Shown here: piece by piece, positions 17,997 through 25,890 of the stretch
Layout: the number at the start of each line of letters is the position of its first letter
Position numbering within the stretch: position 1 is the stretch's first letter
Assembly: GCA_019911965.1 (NCBI GenBank)
Contig: JAIOJF010000043.1
Location: forward strand, 1-64,000
DNA: 64,000 nt
Reading direction: 5' to 3'
Origin: Paracoccaceae bacterium
GTDB lineage: Bacteria; Pseudomonadota; Alphaproteobacteria; Rhodobacterales; Rhodobacteraceae
Translations under genes and position numbers: made by a program
The notes under the pieces: generated by a model
Told to the model about the DNA's origin: nothing
Seen by the model: the letters and a program-made list of their open reading frames with translations, nothing else
Databases searched by the model: none

Positions 17997-18958
17997 GCGG
18001 CCTTCTGGACATCACAAACCTGCGGATTGACCTTGGACAGGCCCGCACGCCCGTTTCACCGGTCGGCCCATTGGATCTGACGCTGGATGTCGGCGAATGC
18101 CTTGGCATTGTCGGGGAATCAGGGTCTGGCAAAAGCCTGACCCTGAAGGCAATTCTTGATGTGTTGCCAGAAGGGTTGGTCCGTGGCGCCGGAACCTTGC
18201 GGGTCATGGAACAGGGAAAATGGGTTGAACCGGCGGCAAAAGATTTGCGGGGCCGCAAGATCGGCCTGATTTCGCAGGAACCTGGTGCCGCGCTGGATCC
18301 CTTGATGCGGGTCGGGGACCTGATCGGCGAAATCGTGCGCCTGCATTCCGGCTGCAGCCGGGCCGAAAGCAAAACACGCGCGATTGATTTATTGCGGCAG
18401 GTCGGCGTGCCCGATCCGGAAAAGCGCGCTACCTTCTGGCCGCATGAGTTATCGGGCGGGTTGAAACAACGTATCGTGATTTCGATGGCTTTGGCCTGCA
18501 AATCGGAAATCCTGTTATGCGACGAGCCGACCACCGCACTGGACGTCACCATTCAGGCGCAAATTGTCGATCTGTTGCGCGATTTGCAGAAACAACACGG
18601 CCTTGGGATCATCTTTGTCACTCATGATTTGGCGCTGATCCGGCAGATCGCTGACCGTATTTGTATCATGTATGCTGGGTTGATCGTCGAAACCGGACCA
18701 AGTGCCGAAATCTTCAAGGCGCCACAACATCCCTATACGCGGGCCTTGCTGGCGGCTTTGCCGGATATCGAGGCCTCTTCCGGCAATTTGCAACCGATTG
18801 AAGGCACACCACCAAATCCGACTGATTTTTCTGTCGGTTGCCGGTTTGCGGCAAGATGTGCGCTGGCGACTGAAGCCTGCCGGGCAGCGCGCCCACTGCT
18901 GGAAAAAACCGAACGCGGTACGATGGTTGCGTGTTTTCATGCGGGGGTTGCGCCATGA
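17993..18958 (+). CDS. ABC transporter ATPase, DppD type
   Basis: The protein has 321 residues from the ATG at 17993 (MSGLLDITNLRIDLG), which overlaps the permease stop. Walker A is GESGSGKS, the signature is LSGGLKQRI, and Walker B is ILLCDEPTTALD. The C-terminal oligopeptide-transporter tail with cysteines (CRFAARCALATEAC) is typical of DppD/OppD. The signature has the variant GGLKQR in place of GGMRQR. Confidence 0.93.
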   Translation: MSGLLDITNLRIDLGQARTPVSPVGPLDLTLDVGECLGIVGESGSGKSLTLKAILDVLPEGLVRGAGTLRVMEQGKWVEPAAKDLRGRKIGLISQEPGAALDPLMRVGDLIGEIVRLHSGCSRAESKTRAIDLLRQVGVPDPEKRATFWPHELSGGLKQRIVISMALACKSEILLCDEPTTALDVTIQAQIVDLLRDLQKQHGLGIIFVTHDLALIRQIADRICIMYAGLIVETGPSAEIFKAPQHPYTRALLAALPDIEASSGNLQPIEGTPPNPTDFSVGCRFAARCALATEACRAARPLLEKTERGTMVACFHAGVAP

Positions 18959-19914
18959 ACGCCTGGCTGAAAGTGGAGAACCTGAGTGTCGATTTCCCGG
19001 TTGGCGGCACCCGCCGCGCGCCGGTCTTGCTGCGGGCCTTACGATCGGTTTCACTTGAAGTGCCCAAAGGCACCGTTTTTGGAGTCGTCGGCGAATCCGG
19101 CTGCGGAAAGTCCACATTGGCGCGGGTTCTGAGCGGGCTGACCGCGCCAACGGGTGGCGAAGTTTCGCTGGAAGGCGTGCCGCTTGGCATGCACCGCAGT
19201 TCGATCCAGCGGCGGCGTGTCCAAATGGTGTTTCAGGATCCGGGGTCATCGCTGAACCCCGCGATGACTGTTCGCACCATGCTGTCGCAATTGCTGCGGT
19301 TTCACCAGATTGTGCCAAAGGACCGGATCGAAGATCGGTGCCGCGAATTGATGACGCAGGTGAATATGCCCACCGACGCGCTGGACCGAAAGCCGGGCAA
19401 CCTGTCTGGCGGACAGCGGCAAAGGATCGCCATCGCCCGTGCGCTGGCGCTGGAGCCGGAAATCCTGATCGCGGATGAACCGACTGCGGCTTTGGATGTG
19501 TCGGTACAGGCGTCGGTTCTGAACCTGTTGCAAGGGCTGATCCGCGACCTTGGCATGACGATGATTTTCATCAGCCACGACATGGCCGTGGTGCGCCGGA
19601 TTTGTGATCATGTGGCTGTGATGTATCTGGGCCGTATCGTGGAAATCGGGAAAACCGAACACGTCTTTACCGATCCTCGGCATCCCTACACCAATGCGCT
19701 GATGGCTGCGGTGCCACGCCTGAACCCCGTGCCCGCAGGGGAATATCAGATGCTGAAGGCTGAACAGCCCAGCCCGCTGGCCAATATTTCTGGCTGCGCG
19801 TTTCGCGGCCGGTGCCCCAAAGCCGGGTCGATATGCGCCACGCAAAACCCGGATCTGGCCGGGAAAAACCAGTTGGTCGCCTGTCATTTTCCCAAGGGAG
19901 GCACCGATGCTTGA
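18955..19914 (+). CDS. ABC transporter ATPase, DppF type
   Basis: This is a 319-residue ATPase starting at 18955 (MNAWLKVENLSVDFPVGG) and overlapping the DppD-type gene. Walker A is GESGCGKST, the signature is LSGGQRQRIAIARAL, and Walker B is ILIADEPTAALD. The C-terminal Cys motif (CAFRGRCPKAGSIC) is shared with the oligopeptide family. It forms the energising heterodimer with the preceding product. Confidence 0.93.
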   Translation: MNAWLKVENLSVDFPVGGTRRAPVLLRALRSVSLEVPKGTVFGVVGESGCGKSTLARVLSGLTAPTGGEVSLEGVPLGMHRSSIQRRRVQMVFQDPGSSLNPAMTVRTMLSQLLRFHQIVPKDRIEDRCRELMTQVNMPTDALDRKPGNLSGGQRQRIAIARALALEPEILIADEPTAALDVSVQASVLNLLQGLIRDLGMTMIFISHDMAVVRRICDHVAVMYLGRIVEIGKTEHVFTDPRHPYTNALMAAVPRLNPVPAGEYQMLKAEQPSPLANISGCAFRGRCPKAGSICATQNPDLAGKNQLVACHFPKGGTDA

Positions 19915-21175
19915 AGTCTTGACTGCCAGCCAGGCCGCTTGTGACCAGACTGCGGCGCATATCTCGGCGGGCCGGGTGCAGGCGATGCATGCCACCGCCG
20001 GGTACGGGTTCGTCCAGGGCCCGTCCAAGGGTGCTGTTCTGACCGATCTGGATGGGAATTCCTTTATTGATTGTCGCAGTGCGGGTGGGGTTTTCAACCT
20101 TGGCCACCGCAATCCGGTCATCGCCCGCGTTCTGACCGATGCAGTGCAGAATGTTGATATGGGCGACTGGATGTTGCTGTCGGGCATTCGCGCCGCAGCC
20201 GCCGAACGGTTGGCTTCATTGGCGCCGGGCAACCTGAATTATGTCCAGTGGGCGGTTACCGGATCCGAGGCGATCGAGGTCGCCTGCAAGTTTGCTCGTG
20301 GCACAACTGGCCGTCGGAACATCATCACGATGCAAAACGCCTATCACGGTTTCAGTGGATTTTCGCTGGCGGCAGCGCCAGAAGGCATGCGGGAACCATT
20401 TGCGCCGGTGACGCCCGGTGTCCAGCCCGTTCCGTTTGGCGATATTGGCGCGATTGAACTGATCATTGATGACGATACAGCGGCGATCCTGCTGGAAACC
20501 GTGCAGGGGTCCGGCGGCGTCATCCTGCCCCCGGATGGCTATCTCAAAGCCTTGCGCGCGCTGTGCGACGCGCATGGGGTTTTGCTGATTTTCGACGACG
20601 TTCAGGCGGGCATGGGGCGCACGGGTAAACTGTTTTCCTTTGAGCACTGGGATGTCACGCCAGACATGGCGGTGGTCGCCAAGGCGATGGGCGGCGGGTA
20701 CTACCCGGTCTCGGCCTGCGTTTGCAACGACCGGGTTCTGGCCTTTGTGAACGAACGGCCTTTGGCGCATCCGTCAACCTTTTCAGGGTCGGAAATCGGC
20801 TGCCTTGTGGCGATGAAATCGCTTGAGTTGCTGGCCGCGCCCGCCTTGCTGGACCATGTCGCAAAAATGGGCGCGCGCCTGTCCGCCGGATACCAAGAAT
20901 TGCAAAGCCAGTTCCCGAGCCTGGTAACCGGCAGCCGTCAGATCGGCCTGTTTACCGGTCTCGATACGCCCGACGCGGAAACCGGCAAAGCCCTGCGACA
21001 CGCGGCCGTGCGACACGGCCTTGTGGCCTTTACCGCCCCATACCGCCCGCAGTTTTTACAAATCTGGCCGCCGCTGGTCATTACCGAGGCCGAGGTGGAC
21101 GAGCTGTTGCTGCGCCTTGGACATGCGGTGCGCGACGCCGCCGACGGCATTCAAGACCCGACAACCGAATACTGA
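19907..21175 (+). CDS. Class III PLP aminotransferase (glutamate-1-semialdehyde-aminomutase-like)
   Basis: The 422-residue protein has the class III fold markers: substrate-side GSEAIEVACKFARGTTGR, the DDVQAGMGRTGKLF motif (Asp that contacts the PLP ring nitrogen) and the likely PLP lysine in VVAKAMGGGYYPVSA (Lys259). It is somewhat shorter at the N-terminus than omega-transaminases and resembles the aminomutase-like subgroup. It overlaps the ATPase gene by 8 bases. It probably acts on an amino group of the imported substrate or a product of it. Confidence 0.88.
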   Translation: MLEVLTASQAACDQTAAHISAGRVQAMHATAGYGFVQGPSKGAVLTDLDGNSFIDCRSAGGVFNLGHRNPVIARVLTDAVQNVDMGDWMLLSGIRAAAAERLASLAPGNLNYVQWAVTGSEAIEVACKFARGTTGRRNIITMQNAYHGFSGFSLAAAPEGMREPFAPVTPGVQPVPFGDIGAIELIIDDDTAAILLETVQGSGGVILPPDGYLKALRALCDAHGVLLIFDDVQAGMGRTGKLFSFEHWDVTPDMAVVAKAMGGGYYPVSACVCNDRVLAFVNERPLAHPSTFSGSEIGCLVAMKSLELLAAPALLDHVAKMGARLSAGYQELQSQFPSLVTGSRQIGLFTGLDTPDAETGKALRHAAVRHGLVAFTAPYRPQFLQIWPPLVITEAEVDELLLRLGHAVRDAADGIQDPTTEY

Positions 21176-21203
21176 AAACACAGACTTGAACGGAGTACGA
21201 CCG

Positions 21204-22943
21204 ATGGACATCAGCAAAACACTAGAAGGCAAGATTACCGGCGGCCATATGCTGGCACGTGCGATGGCGGCCAAAGGCGTCAAACGGGTGTTTGCGCTGT
21301 GCGGTGGCTTCATCAACCCGATCTTTATGGGATGCCATGATCACGGCATCGAGGTGATCGGCTGCCGCAACGAAATGGAGGCCGGGTTCATGGCCGCTGC
21401 CTATGCCCGCGTCACCCGTGAACCGGCGATCTGCATTGCCGAACCCAGCGGTTTTACCAACTACGTTTCCGCCGTGGCCGAGGCGTTTTACGCAGGCGAC
21501 CCGGTGTTGTTCATCTCGGCCTCGGCAAATACGCATCATTTCGACAATGCGGGTTTCAAGGAAATGCCGCAGGCGGATGTGGTCAAGCCAATGACCAAAT
21601 ACGCGATTGAGGTGAATGAAGGCGAACGTATCGGCTGGTTTTTTGACAAGGCCTGGGACATTGCCAATAACAGCCCGACTGGCCCGATCCAGTTGGCAAT
21701 TCCCACCAACTTCCTGTTTTCTGGGGCCTATTCCGCCGATCCTGCCCCGACCGCGCGCCGCTTTGATCCGGCTCGCAAGAAATTTCATAAACCCGGCCCG
21801 AACCCGGACGATGTGGCCGAATTTTCTGCCTTGCTAGCGGCGGCCAAACGCCCGGTGGTCATTGTCGGCCCCGGCGTCTGGTATTCGCGCAGCGAGGTGG
21901 CCGTTGGTGATTTCTGTGCCGCGCATAACATCCCGATGTTCCAGCCGGTCACCCATGTGAAATCAATTCTTCCGGGGCATCCGGTGAATATGGGACTGGT
22001 TGATTACCACCAGAATCCCTGTTCACGCCTGATCGGGGCGCAATCGGATCTGGTGATCCTGCTGGGTGGGCAGCTTGACTTTCCACTTGGATTTGGCGAG
22101 GCACCCTTGTTTGGCAAGGATCAGACCATTGTCGCCGTGAATCCAACCGCCCGTGAGCTTGCCAATGTGATGAACGCGGATCACCGGATTTGTTCGGATG
22201 TTGGGGTGCTGTTTCAAACGCTTGTGGCGCAAAAGGCCGAGGTTGGAGCCGATGCAAAATGGCTGGCAGCCATTCGCGACGCGCGCACCAGCAGCAACGC
22301 GGCATATGACGGGGTTATCGCACAAAACGACGGCCCGATTCATCCGCTTCGCTTGTGTCTTGATGCTCTGGATTCCCTTGGCGAAGACGACATCATCGTC
22401 ATCGACGGAGGCGATATTGCCGCCTGGTTCGAGGTCGCTCTGGGCATATGGGGCGTCAAAGGCAAAAGGATCAAACATCTGGTCAACCCTGGCCCGTGGG
22501 AACAAATGGGCACCGGCCCGGCCTTTGCCACCGGGGTCAAAATGGCCAATCCGGATTCGCATGTCGTGCTGGTCACGGGTGATGGCTCGCTTGGTCTGGC
22601 ACCGGGGCTGACACCGCTTGAAACATCGATGGATCATAATGCGCCGATCACGATTGTTGTCGCCAATAATGGCCAATGGGGCATGATCCAGGAACAGCAA
22701 AAGGCCATGTGGGGCCGCGTGGTGGCCACCAGCCTGCGCCAGATTGATTACGCCAATATCTTCGCGGGGGGCGGCGCACATGCCGAAACCGTCAATGCGG
22801 CGTCCGAAATCGCGCCCGCAATTCACCGCTCGATCACAAACAACGCCAAGAAATCCGGCCTTGTTGATGTCAAGACATACAGTGCCCGCTCGCCCATCAC
22901 GCAGGGGTTGGTTGATATGCGCGTCAAAACGGCCATCGGTTGA
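21204..22943 (+). CDS. Thiamine-diphosphate-dependent enzyme (acetolactate-synthase-like)
   Basis: The protein has 579 residues from the ATG at 21204. The N-terminal PYR domain has the conserved catalytic Glu57 in GCRNEMEAGFMAAAYAR. A central transhydrogenase-like domain follows (near VVIVGPGVWYSRSE), and the C-terminal PP domain has the GDG...NN motif (VTGDGSLG near 460, VVANNGQWG near 487). Family reactions are decarboxylation or carboligation of 2-oxo acids. It does not look like sulfoacetaldehyde acetyltransferase, despite a Tpa-like neighbour. Placed between two aminotransferases, it may decarboxylate the oxo acid one of them makes. Confidence 0.85.
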   Translation: MDISKTLEGKITGGHMLARAMAAKGVKRVFALCGGFINPIFMGCHDHGIEVIGCRNEMEAGFMAAAYARVTREPAICIAEPSGFTNYVSAVAEAFYAGDPVLFISASANTHHFDNAGFKEMPQADVVKPMTKYAIEVNEGERIGWFFDKAWDIANNSPTGPIQLAIPTNFLFSGAYSADPAPTARRFDPARKKFHKPGPNPDDVAEFSALLAAAKRPVVIVGPGVWYSRSEVAVGDFCAAHNIPMFQPVTHVKSILPGHPVNMGLVDYHQNPCSRLIGAQSDLVILLGGQLDFPLGFGEAPLFGKDQTIVAVNPTARELANVMNADHRICSDVGVLFQTLVAQKAEVGADAKWLAAIRDARTSSNAAYDGVIAQNDGPIHPLRLCLDALDSLGEDDIIVIDGGDIAAWFEVALGIWGVKGKRIKHLVNPGPWEQMGTGPAFATGVKMANPDSHVVLVTGDGSLGLAPGLTPLETSMDHNAPITIVVANNGQWGMIQEQQKAMWGRVVATSLRQIDYANIFAGGGAHAETVNAASEIAPAIHRSITNNAKKSGLVDVKTYSARSPITQGLVDMRVKTAIG

Positions 22944-22965
22944 TCGGCCAAATAGGAGAATGACA

Positions 22966-24324
22966 ATGAACACCACCCTTTCGAATATGCCCGATCACCT
23001 GTGGCGCCCTATCACCCAGCACAGCATGCTGGCGGGCACCCAACCACGCAAAATGGTCAAGGGCGAAGGTGTCTATCTGACCGACAGCGACGGCAACAAA
23101 TTCATCGACGGCCTGTCGGGCCTTTGGTGTGTCAATGTCGGTTACGGTCGCAAGGAACTGGCCGAAGTTGCGGCGAAACAGATGACCGATCTGGCTTATC
23201 TTGCACCGTTGATGTCATCTGAACCGACCGTTGCTTTTGCCGACAAGCTGCAGAAAATGCTTGGGTTTGAGGCCCATGTCTATTTTTCGGTCAGTGGCTC
23301 GGAAGCAAATGAAACCGCCTTCAAGATCGCCCGTCAGTACCATTTGCAAAACGGCAAGCAGGGCGAAAACCGGTACAAGATCATCTCGCGTTATCGCGCC
23401 TACCACGGCAACACGTTGGGGGCGATGGCAGCAACTGGTCAGGCCGAACGCAAGATGGGGTATGAGCCGGGCGCAGTCGGTTTCCTGCATGTCCTGCCGC
23501 CCTATCCCTATCGGCGGCACGAAAAACTGACGGTGGAAGAACACGGTCAGGAAATGCTGCATGTTCTGGAAGAAACCATCATTCACGAAGGTGCGCAAAC
23601 CGTTGCTGCGATGATCATGGAACCGATGATCACCGGCGGCGGCGTCATGGTGCCGCCGGATTGTTATGTGCCCGGCGTGCGCAAACTATGCGACAAATAC
23701 GGGATCCTTCTGATATTTGATGAGGTCGTGTCAGGCTTTGGCCGCACCGGCAAGATGTTCGGCCACCAGCATTGGAACACCGAGGCGGACATTTATACTT
23801 TCGCCAAGGGCCTTGCCAGCGGCTATATGCCCATCGCGGCGACAGTCGCGAAATCGCATATTTTTGAAGGCTTTCTGGGCAAACCAAATGAGCTGAAGCA
23901 TTTCCGGCAAATCAATACGTTTGGCGGCCATACGGTGGCCACTGCTGTTGCCATGCGGAATGTTCAAATCGTCGAAGAAGAAGACCTGACCGGCAATTCC
24001 GACCGGATGGGTCGCTACTTCCGCAAGGTGATGCAGGAAGAACTCGGCGACCACCCCTTGATCGGAGAAATCCGTGGGCACGGGTTATTGACGGGCATTG
24101 AAACTGTATCGGATCGTGCCGCCAAGACACCACTGGACGACGCCCGGCTGAACCTTTTGCTGGGAACCTGCGCGCAAAACGGCGTCATCCTGGGCCGCAA
24201 CAGCAACACCATTCCGGGCCGCTGCAATGTGTTGCTTGTGGCGCCGCCACTGATCGCGACGCAGGCGCATAACGACCAGATCATCGGGGCTTTGAAAAAG
24301 GGATTTGCGGCGGCCTTGGGTTGA
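22966..24324 (+). CDS. Class III omega-aminotransferase (taurine/beta-alanine:pyruvate type)
   Basis: This 452-residue protein starts at 22966 after AGGAGAATGACA. Motifs are DGLSGLWCVNVGYGRKEL, YFSVSGSEANETAFKIAR, YRAYHGNTLGAMAATGQ, IFDEVVSGFGRTGKMFGH and the PLP lysine in FAKGLASGYMPIA (Lys281). These fit the omega-amino-acid:pyruvate group that includes taurine-pyruvate aminotransferase. It would turn a terminal amine into an aldehyde. The real donor is unknown. Confidence 0.88.
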   Translation: MNTTLSNMPDHLWRPITQHSMLAGTQPRKMVKGEGVYLTDSDGNKFIDGLSGLWCVNVGYGRKELAEVAAKQMTDLAYLAPLMSSEPTVAFADKLQKMLGFEAHVYFSVSGSEANETAFKIARQYHLQNGKQGENRYKIISRYRAYHGNTLGAMAATGQAERKMGYEPGAVGFLHVLPPYPYRRHEKLTVEEHGQEMLHVLEETIIHEGAQTVAAMIMEPMITGGGVMVPPDCYVPGVRKLCDKYGILLIFDEVVSGFGRTGKMFGHQHWNTEADIYTFAKGLASGYMPIAATVAKSHIFEGFLGKPNELKHFRQINTFGGHTVATAVAMRNVQIVEEEDLTGNSDRMGRYFRKVMQEELGDHPLIGEIRGHGLLTGIETVSDRAAKTPLDDARLNLLLGTCAQNGVILGRNSNTIPGRCNVLLVAPPLIATQAHNDQIIGALKKGFAAALG

Positions 24325-24353
24325 TAGCCCGGGCAGATGCAAACAGGAAAACC

Positions 24354-25604
24354 ATGCGATACTCAGCACTTCAAGTCCTGCGAAATGGGCTGACCGGCAA
24401 CAAAAGCTGGAAACCGGTCTGGCGCAATCCAACACCGAAATCGCATTATGACGTCGTGATCATTGGCGGCGGCGGGCATGGGCTTGCCACTGCCTATTAT
24501 CTGGCCAAAAAACACGGCATCACCAATGTCGCGGTCCTTGAAAAAGGCTGGCTGGGCGGCGGCAATGTCGGGCGCAATACGACGATTGTGCGCTCAAATT
24601 ACATGTTGGAAGGCAACATGAAGTTCTATTCTCATTCCCTGCGTCTTTGGGAAAATCTGGAACAGGAACTGAATTACAATGTGATGTTGTCCCAGCGCGG
24701 GCTTGTGGTGCTCGGACATTCCGACGGTCAGGTCGAGGCTTTGGCACGCCGTGGGACCGTGTCGGTGATGGAAGGCGACGATGGGGTTCTGTGGAGCCGC
24801 GAGGAATGTCGCGCCCGGATGCCTTATCTAAACCACGACGACGCACGATTTCCAGTTTACGGTGCTTTGATGCACCAGCGCGGCGGCACCGCCCGGCATG
24901 ACGCCGTGGTCTGGGGCTTTGCCCGTGCTGCCGATATGCGTGGCGTCGATCTGATCCAGAACTGCGAGGTGCAGGGATTGCGGATCGAGAACGGCAAGAT
25001 GGTCGGGGTCGAAACTTCGCGCGGCTATATAGGTGCGGGCAAGGTCGGAATGACGGTGGCCGGACGTTCCGGGCAAGTCGCCGAAATGGCCGGTCTGCGC
25101 CTGCCGATCGAAAGCCAGGTTTTGCAGGCGTTTGTGACCGAAGGGCTGAAACCGATCCTGCCCACTGTCATCGCATTTGGCATGGGGCATTTTTATATCA
25201 GCCAATCCGACAAGGGCGGGCTGGTGTTTGGCGGCGATCTGGATGGATACAACTCTTACGCCCAACGCGGAAACATACCGATGATGGAACATATCGCCGA
25301 GGCGGGCATGGCCCTGATGCCGATGATCGGCAAGGCCAAGATGCTCAGGTCCTGGGGCGGGATCAATGACATGACAATGGATGGCTCTCCCATCATCGAC
25401 AAATCCCCGGTCGAGAATTTCTTTGTTAATTGCGGCTGGTGTTACGGCGGTTTCAAGGCCGTGCCGGGGTCGGGCGATTGTTTTGCCCATCTGATGGCCA
25501 CCGGGAATCCCCATCCGGCTGCGAACCGGCTGCTGTTGAACCGGTTTGAGACGGGCCGGTTGCTGGACGAAACCGGCAACGGCGCCTCGCCGAATTTGCA
25601 TTAG
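24354..25604 (+). CDS. soxB: Sarcosine oxidase beta-like subunit
   Basis: The 416-residue flavoprotein starts at 24354 after CAGGAAAACC. A dinucleotide-binding motif (VVIIGGGGHGLATAYYLAKK) and the SoxB-typical GNVGRNTTIVRSNYML follow, and FVNCGWCYGGFKAVPGSG lies near the C-terminus. In the heterotetramer this subunit carries the substrate-oxidising flavin. It is first in soxB-D-A-G order, directly after the aminotransferase. Confidence 0.94.
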   Translation: MRYSALQVLRNGLTGNKSWKPVWRNPTPKSHYDVVIIGGGGHGLATAYYLAKKHGITNVAVLEKGWLGGGNVGRNTTIVRSNYMLEGNMKFYSHSLRLWENLEQELNYNVMLSQRGLVVLGHSDGQVEALARRGTVSVMEGDDGVLWSREECRARMPYLNHDDARFPVYGALMHQRGGTARHDAVVWGFARAADMRGVDLIQNCEVQGLRIENGKMVGVETSRGYIGAGKVGMTVAGRSGQVAEMAGLRLPIESQVLQAFVTEGLKPILPTVIAFGMGHFYISQSDKGGLVFGGDLDGYNSYAQRGNIPMMEHIAEAGMALMPMIGKAKMLRSWGGINDMTMDGSPIIDKSPVENFFVNCGWCYGGFKAVPGSGDCFAHLMATGNPHPAANRLLLNRFETGRLLDETGNGASPNLH

Positions 25605-25617
25605 AAAGGGCGGATAC

Positions 25618-25890
25618 ATGCGGATCAATTGCCCCAATTGTGGTGACCGGGATGTCCGGGAGTTTCACTATCGCGGGTCGGCCAAGTTGCTGAACCGGCC
25701 CGCGCCTGACGCAGGCGAAGCGGCGTTCGTCGATTATGTCTATTTACGGGAAAACCCGGCAGGTCTGAACCGCGAGTTGTGGTTTCATGAAATGGGCTGC
25801 CGGTCATGGATTGTTGCGCAGCGCAACATGTCGACCCACGAATTTGCCGGAACAGAACTGGCCAGAAACGCCAAACGAGGTGCAAAATGA
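25618..25890 (+). CDS. soxD: Sarcosine oxidase delta-like subunit
   Basis: This 90-residue protein starts MRINCPNCGDRDVREFHY. The CPNC pair and a later HEMGC provide the conserved zinc ligands of the delta subunit. The family motif ELWFHEMGCRSWIVAQRN is present in full. It overlaps soxA by 4 bases. Confidence 0.94.
   Translation: MRINCPNCGDRDVREFHYRGSAKLLNRPAPDAGEAAFVDYVYLRENPAGLNRELWFHEMGCRSWIVAQRNMSTHEFAGTELARNAKRGAK

Noticed and set aside
21204-24324. Taurine pathway (tpa plus xsc)
   Set aside because: The aminotransferase is Tpa-like, but the TPP enzyme lacks the look of sulfoacetaldehyde acetyltransferase and no phosphotransacetylase or sulfite exporter is nearby.
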